64,000 bases of DNA from Limnanthes douglasii subsp. nivea (taxonomy: Eukaryota > Streptophyta > Magnoliopsida > Brassicales > Limnanthaceae). The notes beneath the pieces were generated by a model. The model searched no databases. It saw nothing but the letters and a program-made list of their open reading frames with translations, and was not told where the DNA came from. This document shows positions 53,712-64,000 of this stretch, in pieces. The stretch spans positions 348,079,081-348,143,080 of the forward strand of contig JAUPFV010000001.1 of assembly GCA_036936605.1 (NCBI GenBank), given 5' to 3'. A program made the position numbers and the translations under genes. How positions within the stretch are numbered: position 1 is the stretch's first letter; every line of letters starts with the position of its first letter.

Positions 53712-54834
53712 GATTTGTTCCTCGTATTCGAAAAAGGTCTGCAGAGATAGAAGGCTATGAGGTAACTATAATTGATGATCCAATAACTCACTTTGTTTTA
53801 TTTTCATATTATGACTGTATAACCTTTGAATTGTTGTCAAAGAAGAAAAATGGACGAAGGTGATGGATGATTAAATAATGTTATTGAAAGAAATGATAGT
53901 TTGGAGCTGATTGATCTTCCGAAAGGGCACAAAACCATTGGTGTAAAGTGGGTCTTCAAAACAAAAGTAATAGAAAATGGTGAAAATGAAAAGTATAAGG
54001 TGAGTTTGGTAGCTAAGGGATATAAGCAAGAATATGAGATTCACTACACAAAAAAATTTGCTCCCGTTGCAAGACATGATACAATCATATTGGTGAACGT
54101 AATAGCGGTGCAAAATTCTTTGATTATTTTTTAGCTTAATGTCAAATGAGTATATTTGTATGGAAATTTGGAGGTATAGGTATTTGTAGAACAACCTCTT
54201 GGTCATATTAAGATTGGAAACGAGTATAAATTTTATAGATTAAAGAAAGCTCTTATGGCTTAAAAAACCTCCATGAGCTTGGTATAGTCGCATTGAGGCT
54301 TATTTTTTGAAACAAGGCTTTCACAAATGTCCATATGAGCACACACATTTTGTTAAGATTGGAGATAATGGGAAACTTCTCATTGTTTTCTTATATGTAG
54401 ATGATCTTATATTTACCAGAAATGATAGTGTCATGTTTAAAGAATTCAAAAAATCCATGATGCTTGAATTTGAAATGTCTGAGCTTGGTATAATGCATTA
54501 TTTTCTTGGCATAGAAGTAGTACAATCACAAGCTGAATCTATTGCTGCAACAGCTTGTGCTTGTCAAGTTGTCTAGTTGAGAAGAATTCTTAAAGAACTC
54601 AAATTCAAGAAATTGGAAGCTACTACAGTTTTTTGTGATAGCAACTCAATAATCAAACTCTCCAAGAATTATATGCTACACGGAAAAGGCAAGCATACTG
54701 ATGTGAAATTTTACTTTTTAAAAGATCTTAATAATGATGAAACAATCAAAATCGTTTATTTCAAAGTAAATACCAAGTTGCAAATATACAGACCAAGCCT
54801 CTCAAATTGGATATATTTGTGAAGTTGCATGGTT
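53712..54834 (+). pseudogene. C1 reverse transcriptase and RNase H
   Basis: Picks up after TE4 with FVPRIRKRSAEIEGYEV. RT starts near 53905 (ELIDLPKGHKTIGVKWVFKTK, LVAKGYKQ, FAPVARHDTI) and has the catalytic YVDDLIFT near 54394-54417. The stretch 54418-54540 matches the post-catalytic segment (FEMSELGIMHYFLGIEV). A deletion then leads directly into the late RNase H (ESIAATACACQVV; FCDSNSIIKLSKNYMLHGKGKH at 54630-54700). Stops at about 53860-53880, 54132 and 54574, plus frameshifts. Confidence 0.85.
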
Positions 54835-54934
54835 TACTTGGAGTTTGTTCATGTACTGTCGTAAAATATATTTTTTGTAAAGGGTTAATTCTTTTTAATA
54901 AGTTGATATATCCAGATCTCAGTTTAAGGGAGCG

Positions 54935-55186
54935 TGTAAGAGTTTAACGTTTTATTTTATATTTATTTTCATTCAAAATTATTTAGTAGGTCAGACCAAG
55001 TTTTTATGTGTATTAGCTTTCATTAAAAGCTCTTTATGAGTTAGACCAAACTTTAGAAATTCTTTATTTAGCTTTAGGAATTATGTATCAGTGTAAAACA
55101 TATTTATAAGTTGTTTCTTTTATCAGTTTATAATGCGGAAATATTTCCCTTTCTCAATCTTCTCTCTTTCTATTCTCGAGCTAACA
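54935..55186 (+). repeat. C1 3' LTR
   Basis: 252 bp, starts TGTAAGAGTTTAACG after the purine tract 'aagggag' (54926-54932) and ends GCTAACA, followed by AAAGT. Similar to 42867-43044. Confidence 0.75.
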
Positions 55187-55191
55187 AAAGT

Positions 55192-55530
55192 TCTAATCAT
55201 ATTTATAATAAAAAGTGTGTTCCTCATTTATGTATGAGTTTTTAATGCTCATTAACCCTTTAATATGTTTGGTGAGATTTATACTTCATTAGTTTAGATT
55301 ATAATTTTTCTGTCTAATGTATTAAGTAAAAGTCCACCAAAGTGAAACGATTATATGCATACATATAAAAATAAGTTTTGAAAAGAATACATACATATTT
55401 TGTGGAACGTTTCCTACACTATCATAGAAAAGTTAATGATATTTCATATAATTTATAGATAATATTTTGTACTACAGGTATTTATATATTACATAAGAGA
55501 AATCAGAATTCATTGATAAGTTCAAAATTT
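55192..55530. other. AT-rich gap
   Basis: No gene, repeat or regulatory structure recognised. Confidence 0.4.
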
Positions 55531-56350
55531 TTAAGACCAATATTTATAAATGAAAAGGCTAGTAATATCAGCATCAAGAACACCGGGGAAGATGTGAATA
55601 GAATAAACGACTAAAGACAAAAATTGAGGCCAAACCAAGGGAACTCGATTTTTATGACAAGGCAGTAGGTGACAGCTCAACAAAGGTATTACTGGCCACC
55701 GGGTTATGCCCCCAACAACAACATTCTCAGTTATCTTACGAAGAATAACAGGGCATGAGCAGAACAAAACAACCAACAAAATGTAATCGTGGTTCGTTCC
55801 ACCAATAAGTAAACTGAGTGTAGGGCATCACTTAACTCGAGCTCGATCAGGGTATAACCGAGAATATGTATAAAGAAATTCGGGCGAGAGACATCGTCAA
55901 AAATGAATAAGATCATGAATTTGCAGAGCCAAAATAATACCACCCAGGACCGAAGAGTAAACCGAGCAAAGACTATTATTAAACAAGAACGCAATCAACG
56001 GTTTACCAAACAGAGTTGATACCGAGGTGAAGTGGTCAAAAACCGATGCATAGTAACGAGGTAGGCAGCTCGACTGATAAGATAAATGGCTAAAGAAGAA
56101 TTCATAAAGAATTCAATGTCGGTTTAAAAAGCGGTTGACTGACCAACACACGTAACGCACTACGACTAGAGTAATGACCACAATTCTAGGGCCATCATCA
56201 TAAATGTTTGTCCACAAACAAGATTAGTGGAACCTTGTATTTATTGACAGCTTGAACTGCTATGTAAATAGTATAAATAGGATTAACATTATGTATACTG
56301 GGATTTATCTTTTCGAATCAATAAAAATCACAATCTTGGTAATTATTTGT
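55531..56350 (+). repeat. LTR-like sequence, possibly a solo LTR
   Basis: The region is rich in short CG-containing words, unlike its AT-rich surroundings. It has TATAAATA at 56272-56279, followed 41 bases later by a polyadenylation-like AATAAA (56320-56325), the compact arrangement of many Tat-type LTRs. Frames on the minus strand (55994-55531) have no family features. No second copy or target duplication was identified. Confidence 0.35.
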
Positions 56351-58458
56351 TAAAATTATCTTTAACAGTAAACATCTTGATAAGTGTATTAAGTGTGTCA
56401 TATCCGACCTCTGTGGTGAATATTATATATAACGGTTTAAGTGAACAACAATATTGACCGCTTGTAAAGTTCCTCAATCTACGATGTCTGTTATACCCGA
56501 CATGAATTGAGTATCTGAAAAATTATATTTGTATGTTAAACGATATGGTAAAAAAGTATGATTAGTAATTCGAATTTACTTATACCAATCTTGTGAGAAT
56601 CACTAAAATATGTGTCTTATCTATTAAATTGATTTTAATAAAATTGTTCAGTAAAAGACTGTAAGAAGTTTTTAGCGGATGCAAACCTAGTTTGAAGCGT
56701 TTATATTTTTGGGATGTGCGATTAAAAACAAATTCCTATAGGTCGAGCAACAAGGAACTAAGATTTCATAATTATTTTATTTGAAATTCCACTCATTTAA
56801 GAGGTTTTAGGTTTTTTATCTTTCCGATAGATTAAGTAATAAAATGATTTATTTTTTTTCAATAAAAAAAATTGATTTTTTATTGTCTAAACTATCAATT
56901 GGGGTTAATTTAACTTTTTTTTAATACCATGATCAGTAATTTTGGCCGTTTATCTTTATATTTTCTCGATTTAAAAGAAAAAACATTTGGACGAAAGATT
57001 TGTTTGTGACCTCCCAACGCACGACTTGGTCAGCAGATCAAGTAAAGAAAGAATTCTTTGGCTAGACTTGTTCCCAACTTTTGTTTTTAGCTGGTGTAAA
57101 TATATAATAATAAATTATTGGTAAATAGTTAGTTAATAATAAGGTAAAGCGTCCATAATCTTTTAAAAATAAATAATTATTTATTAATTATTTTTATCAA
57201 ATATCTAACCAATTTTGTTAATTAATTTTTATTATCTAATTCTATTTTTAATATCTCAAATATTTTTATTTATTATATAAATTTATTTATTTTTACCAAG
57301 TTAAGTATCTTCATTCAAATGCACATTTTTTTTGTTTTTTTTTGTGGTTCTTTTAAAAAACTTTCCATCTCTCAATTTTGTAAATTAATAAATTATAAAA
57401 GGAAAATGTTGACTAAATCGATTCAATTTGATCAAATTTTTTAATATTAAATTGAATTCAACCGAATTGACAAATTATGAAATCGAATTTCATCGAATTC
57501 GACAAATTATAAATTTTTTAATCTCTTTCTGAATTGATAAACTGTGATCAAAGGGATAAACCATCAGATTTATAAATGGAATGTGATTCTAAACTTAAGT
57601 ATTGAGATTGTTTAAAGAAAGAAAACGATGTTGTGGTTTTAGTAAGTTCTACTACGCTTTTGCAAAAAAGACGAAGTTTGTGTCTCGTGTCTCGTATTTA
57701 TCATCTAGCGTTGCTCGATGCGAGCAGTGACGTACCCAGGACCAAAACGTTATGGTAACTTTGATCTCATTGTGTTTTTCCTCGGTTAACTTCACTAATT
57801 ATACTAGAGACATTTGAATTTGTATTTCATTATATTTATGAGTTGTTTTAAAATATATATGCATCTTATAATGATAAAAAAAATCTATAATTAAAAATCA
57901 CTTCAAAGAAACAAAGTACATTCAAATGGCATTTTTAAAAATTAATAACTGATTAACACAGTTGATGTCGCAATAAAACTTGAACACACAAGTGTTTCAT
58001 ATAACAAATAGGTTCTGAATAATTACGTTATTTCAAAACAATAGAGATACAATCTTGCAAATTTGTATTTCTTAGTGGTAAATTCAACAACAACAAAAAA
58101 ACTCAATTAACAATAAAATTCAAACTTAGCAATGCAAAATAAAAATAAGACATTATGATATATACACGTATATTTGCTCTGAAATTAAACTCTACATTTT
58201 TAAGCTTAAGAAAACATATAGATCAAGCCATGTTAATCTGTAAAACTAGTTAACAATAACATAAGACATGGAGCAAAGCTTCAATTTTGAGAATTAATAA
58301 CATAGAGACAAATGTATTTTGAAGTCGAGAATCGAAAGAAAGCAAGAGCATAATTGGTAGTTTGTAGTTAGGGTTTTCTTAATAATAGTAGAATAATAAT
58401 TGTTTAAAATAGAGCAATTTAAAGGTATATCATAAAGAGTATATGATATATGTGAGAC
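56351..58458. other. AT-rich intergenic-like DNA
   Basis: No reading frame with family features. A 'gtgacgtacccaggacca' near 57727 resembles the terminal sequence of some plant DNA transposons, but I found no matching inverted end. The rest is simple AT-rich DNA. Confidence 0.4.
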
Positions 58459-58884
58459 TTAATTTTTAGATTGTAGATGCTAGAGCAATTTAAAATAAAA
58501 ATGGTACATGCGAGACATTAAGGCCAGATAATAGATGCAAGAGTTAATTTTTACATGATAGATGCGAGACAAGTATAAAATAGAAATGATTATTGTGAGA
58601 TATAAAGGCTTAATGATATATGCAATCTTTAATTTTTGGATGATAGATGCAGGACCTATATAAAAATAAAAATGATAGATGTGAGACATAAAGTGTAGAT
58701 GATATATTCGAGACTTAAATTTTAGATGATAGATGTTGGACCAGTATAAAATAAAAATGATGGATACGGGACATAAATGAGTATGTTAGATGTGAGAGTT
58801 AATTTTCAGATGAAAGATGTGGGACCAGTGGAAAATAAAATTATAGATGTGACACATCAAGACTTGATGATAGATGCAAGACCA
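58459..58884. repeat. 85-bp minisatellite, about five units
   Basis: The unit start 'ttaatttt' recurs at 58459, 58544, 58629, 58715 and 58799 (steps 84-86). Each unit contains about three copies of a 'gatagatgcgagac'-like word, so the 85-bp unit is itself built from a roughly 28-bp sub-repeat. A partial unit precedes it near 58425-58458. Confidence 0.8.
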
Positions 58885-59676
58885 AGGTTAATGGGCTCGC
58901 AAAAAAATAAAAATAAAATATCATTAATGGATCTAGTTTTGTTCGTCTTAAAACAACAAATCATACTTTTGTATTTTTTCAAAGTTACGGTTAAAAAAAT
59001 GCGTACTTTTAAAAGTTTAAACAAAAACAAAAGAAACATATTATACACGTGTTTGATGATTTTGTATAGAAGGATGTTTCAAGTATAAAATATGATCGAT
59101 AAATATATATTTTGCATAGGAGGCTGTAATTCATTTCTTTGATGGGTCTTAGATGGTAACTAACCCTTAATAGTGTATATATATATATATATATAGTAAG
59201 ATAGTCGTCATAAGAAAGTAACTAATTTTAAATTCTTGAGAAATATGATCTCAAATTTATCTTGTTCAGTAGCCAACTATTGCTACCACAAGGACGTGAT
59301 AACTGCATAAAATAAAGATAAGTTAGAACGGAGCTAAAGATTATATCGGCTAGACAACCTTGGTAATAAGGAATTCAAACCTGAGGTCTAATAGTATATA
59401 TTATTTTAGTTTATGCTTGGGGAGTGAGAGAATGAGGTGGTTTATCTTACGGAAGTTGTAATGATTTCCAGCACTTGCATACCTTATTTTGACTAATTAG
59501 TTCGAGTTTTATCTATAATGATGCCGGAAACTTTGAGATTGTTTTTAAGCCTTGAATCATGAATAATAATTTGTTCATATTGGTTTCTAAAGAGGTGGGA
59601 CCAATCATGGATCGTACCAGAATGAGGTAGTATTTCATTTACAAATCTTCACCTTATATATTTTATTAGCCAAAGG
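58885..59676. other. gap with a TA microsatellite and a third copy of the dispersed repeat
   Basis: A TA run lies at about 59176-59195. About 59415-59615 resembles 12435-12640 ('gagagaatgaggt', 'ggaaactttgagattgttt', 'aagaggtggga'), the middle block of the dispersed repeat at 12254. No gene. Confidence 0.45.
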
Positions 59677-59882
59677 CGTAAGACATAAAAAATTTCCTCC
59701 AACTCCATAAGAGAGATGAGACAAGATCGATAGTCTAAAAGTTTTAACTTTTAATATTCTCTGAATTAATCCAGTCAGACGTAAGGCATAAAATTTTCCT
59801 CCAACTCCATAAGAGAGATGAGACAAGATCTAGAGCCTAAAACTTTTAACTTTTAATATTCTCTGAATTAATCCAGTCAGAC
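59677..59882. repeat. 103-bp direct tandem duplication
   Basis: Two nearly identical units, 59677-59779 and 59780-59882, share 'cctccaactccataagaga' and 'attctctgaattaatccag'. There are few mismatches, so the duplication is recent relative to its surroundings. Confidence 0.85.
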
Positions 59883-60107
59883 CATATTGAGTTGTCACTA
59901 TTACTAATTGGACCACAAATATTTTGAGGACAGCCACTTGATTCTAAGTTCTTAGATTTATACAGATTGTCTTCTAACATGGGCAAGGTAACATTAGACT
60001 AAGCCACGTTTTCCCTTAAGGCTTTCATCTCATGAGAAGACTAGAAAAAACATCATATATATTGCGATAACTCCATTAATACCCTAGATTGAAAGATGAA
60101 AATGATA

Positions 60108-60165
60108 TAATACAAAGTATTTGTATATATAGTATATGTTATAGCTTAATTAGTAGCTGCCTAAA
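60108..60165 (+). repeat. C3 5' LTR fragment
   Basis: The sequence 'aatacaaagtatttgtatat' and following bases up to 'gctgcctaaattata' match 63570-63650. It ends abruptly where gag sequence begins. Confidence 0.65.
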
Positions 60166-63100
60166 TTATACCCCACAGACTTCGGCTGGGGTTTATAGAA
60201 GTACTGGACGTGGAGGTTACTGTGGAGGTAGTCAAATTTCAACAGATGATCCATCTTGGGCGATGCCTCCTTGGTGTGCTTGAATGCGGCCACCCTAGAC
60301 TGTACCCTCTGACCATACCCGATGTAATCTTAAGGCAGGCATACTGGATCGCGACAACCCAAAATCTTGGGATCTAGACCCCAGCAACAACGATAACATG
60401 CATATGTAGCCTCTTAATGGACTCCGACTAATATAAAATCGGATATGCACACTATATCTTTGTCACAACAGGATCCTAACTGGTATATGGAAACCGGGGC
60501 AACTTCTCATATGATGTCCTCATTAGGTAATCTCACGTCATATATTAATATGAACAATAATAATGGTGTTACCGTTGGTAGTGGTCAGTCAATTCTGATT
60601 CATGGTTATGGTCATACTTCATTCCATTCCCCGAACCCACTTTTGTCAGTCAATCATGTCTTGTATGCACCTAAACGTATTATATATTTTGGTGTCAATT
60701 ATAAAGTTTACAACTTATAATCATGTATCGGTGGTGTTTGATCTTTTTGTTTTTTTTGTGTATGATTTACAGACGGGGACACGTCTAATGAGATGTGATA
60801 GTACAAGCCCCCTCTACCATATCACTCATTGTAGTCCGACTCTGACCGCTTCCTCCACTCCATGCATTGCATCCATTATTTTGCATGACCGTCTGGGTCA
60901 CCTGGGATAATCAGTTTTAGATATTATTTGGCAAAATAAATTGATTGATTCTAATAGTCAATCTAAGTCTACAATTTGTTAATCGTGTATTCTTGGGAAA
61001 AATATAAAGTTGTTTTTTGTTCCCTTAACTTCTCCTACTTATATGCATTTTGATATTATTCATAGTAATCTTTGGACTTCTCCATATTTGAGTTCTTTGA
61101 TATATCAATATTATATACTTTTCTTGGATAATTATCCGATATTTTTGTGAACTTTTCCTATTGCTAATAAATAACAAGTTTTCTCAATTTTGACAAAATT
61201 CCAAGCTCATATTCGTACCCAGTTTGAATGAGATATTAAAACCATACAATGCGACAATGGAAGAGAGTTTGATAATCATTATTTTCGGTAATTTTGTGAG
61301 TCTCATAGATTTTTTTTATGTCCCCATTAATACGATTCATTAATAATATTATATGCACATTTCTGAGTCATGCATCCTTGCCACTTCTTTTTTGACTTCA
61401 TGCTCTTCACATGCAACACACCTACTTAATATTATTCCCAGTAAATTTATTTCCTATGAGTCCCCTCTCCAAATTATCAACAATCGTGTTCCATTTTACT
61501 CTCACATTCAAGTTTTTAGGTGCTTGTGTGTTCCTATGTTTCCATCCACTATAATTTGAAAATTGAATTTTTTTTCTATTACTTGTGTTTTATTAAGTTA
61601 TCCTTAAAGTCATAGAGGCTATAAGTATTTTGATAAACTAATAAATAATTCTCTGTCGTCATGTTCAATTTGATGAATCCATTTTTCATTTTTCCAAAGT
61701 CCATTCGTCTCATACCAGGGGTTATGATTTTTGGGTAATGGTGTGTCTCCATATCATCCATTAATACCAAAAAACACATCCTATTGTTCCTTCTCCTGCA
61801 GTCTAGTCAGTTCTAATATCTCATGTGGTTTATTCTCCCACAGCATAATACATCCCGGTTACCTCACCATCTTTATCATCACCTCTTTATGGGTGTTATT
61901 CGACATTAATTCTACCCACACATCCCTCTTAACCTGATATACATCAAGTACAACGTCTTATCTTCCGTAACCAACATGGTATTTTCAAGCCTAAGACTGT
62001 CTTAGACCCATCTCAGGCTCATACCACCATGGTTACACCGTCACCTTTACCCCATAATCATGTGGCTTCCCTTCATGACCAGAATTGGAAATTGGCTATG
62101 ATCGATGAATTTGATGCTCTTATTAAAAATAGGACATCTGATTTGGTGCCCCATCCCCGAATGTTAATGTTATTCGTTCTATGTGGAATTTTACTGATAA
62201 ATTTACATGTTATGGTTCATTTGAGAGCCATAAAGCCTGTATTGTGGCTTATGGTAAAAATCAGTGCATTGGCATTGATTGTGGAGAGACTTTCAGTCCA
62301 GTAGTGAAACCGGTTACCATTCGTACGGTGCTCGCTATAGGCTTATCAGAGCAATGGTTGATTCATCAGTTAGATTTCAATAATGCTTTCTTGCATGAAC
62401 TCTTGAAAGAACTATTTACATGCATCAACTCATGTGATTTTGAGACCTAGTGCATCCGAATTATATCTGTTTATTGCGGAAAATACTTATATGGGCTTAA
62501 ATAAGCCCCTCGGGCGTGGTATACAATATTTGTTGATTTTGTTGTCATTATCGGTTTCTCTAATAGTATGTCGGGTACTTCATTGTTTATCTACAAACAG
62601 GGGTCGGATATGTCTTACTTGTTCTCATACATTTATGACATTATTTTACAACTTCATCTCATACTTTTTGCAAAACCATCATGGTGCATTTTAGCTCTGA
62701 ATTTTCTATAAAGGATTTAGGGTTCTTACAATATTTTATTGGCATAGGTGTGACTCGATGCAAAGGAGAATTATTTTTATCTCAGCAAAAGTATATCGAG
62801 GAAATTATCCAATAGGCTATAATGAGTTCGTGCAAGCCGACTCTCACTCTTGTTGATACAAAGCCAAATTCAGTGCCACTAACGGTGAGTTGTTTGTTGA
62901 TCTGACATTATACCGTAGCCTCGCTGGTGCACTCCAATATCTTATATTTACTCGGCCGGATTTGTGTACATATACATATTCCTCGAGATGAACATATGAA
63001 TTACTTCAAAGCGAATCATACGGTATATCCAAAGAAATCTACATCTTGGACTACAACTATCTCATTCTTCCGTTACATCTCTTGTCTTGTTTACTGATTT

Positions 63101-63564
63101 GGATTGGGGAGGGTATCCCAATACTCGACGTTCCACCTCTGAATATTGCGTCTTCTTCTATGAAAACTTGATCTCGTGGTTATCAAAATGTCAACCTACT
63201 CTCTCGATCTAGTGTAGAAGTTGAATACAAAAGGGTAGCAAATGTTGTTGATGATTATTACTGGATCTGTAATATTCTTCAGAAAATCTAGTGTCCCATC
63301 CTTAAAGCTACATTGGTGTATTGTGATAATGTGAGTGCTATTTACTTTTCGGGAATCCAGTCCAACACCAGGGCACAAAGCATATTAAAATGGATATTAA
63401 TTTTGTTCGAGAAAAAATGGTGCAAGGTGTAGTTGGGTTCGCCACGTGCCTTCTACGTACCAGTTGCCCATATATTCACAAAAGAGTTGCATCTTGTCTT
63501 ATTCGATGATATTCGGACAAGTTTAAATGTTCGTGAACCTCCAGTTTTGACTCCGAGGAAGTAA
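60166..63564 (+). pseudogene. C3 gag end and pol
   Basis: The gag tail (GRGGYCGGSQ, DPSWAMPPW) leads into protease at 60445 (WYMETGATSHMMSSLGN; the catalytic D of DTGA is changed to E). LHDRLGHLG near 60885 is the pre-integrase motif. The integrase core spans about 61060-61300 (DNGREFDN with the second catalytic D intact). RT spans about 62060-62700 (WKLAMIDEFDALIKN, GETFSPVVKPVTIRTVL, IHQLDFNNAFLHE). A decayed RNase H runs to 63564 (FTKELHLVLFDDIRTSLNV). The RT active-site YVDD is not readable. Confidence 0.75.
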
Positions 63565-63566
63565 TA

Positions 63567-63735
63567 GAATACAAAATATTTGTATATTTAGTATATCTTA
63601 TTTCCTAATTAGTAACTACCTAAATTATATCCTAATTAGTAGCTGCCTAAATTATAGCTTAACTAGTATCTAATGACTTTGTATATATATTGCCTTTTGA
63701 TAATAAGAAAGACATGGAATTATATTCTTTCAGAA
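63567..63735 (+). repeat. C3 3' LTR (partial or short)
   Basis: Begins near 'agaatacaaaatatttgtat' and contains two to three tandem copies of a 'cctaattagtagctgcctaaattata' type unit (63612-63665), one more than the 5' fragment. Right edge uncertain. Confidence 0.55.
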
Positions 63736-64000
63736 AATTAAAGACTATTATATGTGACCCACAAAAAATACATATGTTATGAGTTGGACTCTACTAGAAT
63801 AAGAAATGTGTTCGGAGGTCCACGGGCCAATATGAGAAGTAACATTTTTGAATAAATAACGATAATCGTTGTAGGATAGATGACCCGTGAGGAGGTGAAT
63901 ACACATATAGTTCACTATGAGGGAACAACATTGTATCCTATGATATTAATCATTTCTTGTCTGAGGATGAGATTCAACCAAGAGGAAGATGTGAGTTTTA
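63736..64000. other. right-edge sequence
   Basis: No feature recognised in the last 265 bases. Confidence 0.4.

Larger units (their letters stand above)
42867..55186 (+). mobile_element. C1: Ty1/copia element, split by TE4
   Basis: LTRs at 42867 to about 43044 and 54935-55186 are flanked by the duplication AAAGT (42862-42866 and 55187-55191). The internal part lacks gag, protease and most of integrase on the left, and continues across TE4 (43272-53706) into RT and RNase H. The left flank ends, and the right flank resumes, in the same Ser/Thr-rich linker between integrase and RT. Confidence 0.8.
60108..63735 (+). mobile_element. C3: Ty1/copia element, Ale/Retrofit-like, 5'-truncated
   Basis: A piece of LTR at about 60108-60165 is joined directly to the end of gag, followed by protease, pre-integrase, integrase, RT and RNase H, with the 3' LTR from about 63567. 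Protease and RT motifs resemble the Ale/Retrofit branch. Numerous stops and frameshifts. A target duplication was not found. Confidence 0.75.

Noticed and set aside
57720..58390. Possible hAT or other DNA transposon start ('gtgacgtacccagg')
   Set aside because: No matching inverted end or target duplication could be found downstream.
58480..58689. Tyr/Ile-rich minus-strand frame in the 85-bp minisatellite
   Set aside because: Created by the repeat units; not a membrane protein gene.
1..64000. CRISPR arrays, bacterial operons, rRNA or tRNA genes
   Set aside because: The tandem repeats have no spacer structure, coding content is plant retroelement-like, and no tRNA or rRNA signature was seen; the TGGCG motifs are primer-binding sites, not tRNA genes.

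Overview
This 64 kb window looks like transposon-dense plant nuclear DNA, most likely from a eudicot. It is AT-rich, and nearly everything recognisable belongs to plant-type retroelements: Ty3/gypsy elements of the Tat/Retand kind (two RNase H domains, an extra gene on the opposite strand, no chromodomain), Ty1/copia elements, and L1-like LINEs. I found no confident host gene, rRNA, tRNA or CRISPR array. The species cannot be named from this window.

Layout, left to right. 1-863: 3' remnant of a LINE with an RNase H-like domain. 1272-1905 and 12254-12990: two direct copies of a dispersed repeat flanking TE1, a decayed minus-strand Tat-like element at about 1971-11923. TE1's 3' UTR carries a 47-bp tandem array interrupted by a second copy of part of its own gag. 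13020-15640: broken LINE reverse transcriptase. 16198-17254: candidate Mutator-like non-autonomous DNA element with inverted ends, a near-perfect 9-bp target duplication and three internal palindromes. 17264-19594: uncertain LTR/primer-site-like sequence, then T/G-rich DNA without a convincing gene. 19595-25181: TE2, a 5'-truncated Tat-like element inserted into copia element C2 (resuming at 25182). C2 is interrupted again by TE6 (26336-27886, minus) and ends near 30430. 30421-31796 and 41253-42866: probable remnants of an older element split by TE3 (31797-41252, target duplication GAAAT). 42867-55186: copia element C1 (target duplication AAAGT), itself split by TE4 (43272-53706, target duplication AGCTC). 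55192-56350: LTR-like sequence. 58459-59882: minisatellites. 60108-63735: copia element C3.

TE4 is the best preserved element: 412-bp LTRs that differ at about nine positions by eye, primer-binding site, gag, protease, reverse transcriptase, RNase H, a second RNase H, integrase, and then on the opposite strand a gene of roughly 970 codons with a 77-bp intron. All coding parts carry disabling lesions. TE2 has the same antisense gene with an intron at the same place, and TE1 and TE6 keep its N-terminal signature. Extra antisense genes and tandem-repeat-bearing 3' UTRs are known in Tat-lineage elements; what stands out here is the conserved splice site across diverged copies, the gag-interrupted satellite seed, and the several layers of nesting that allow insertions to be ordered in time.
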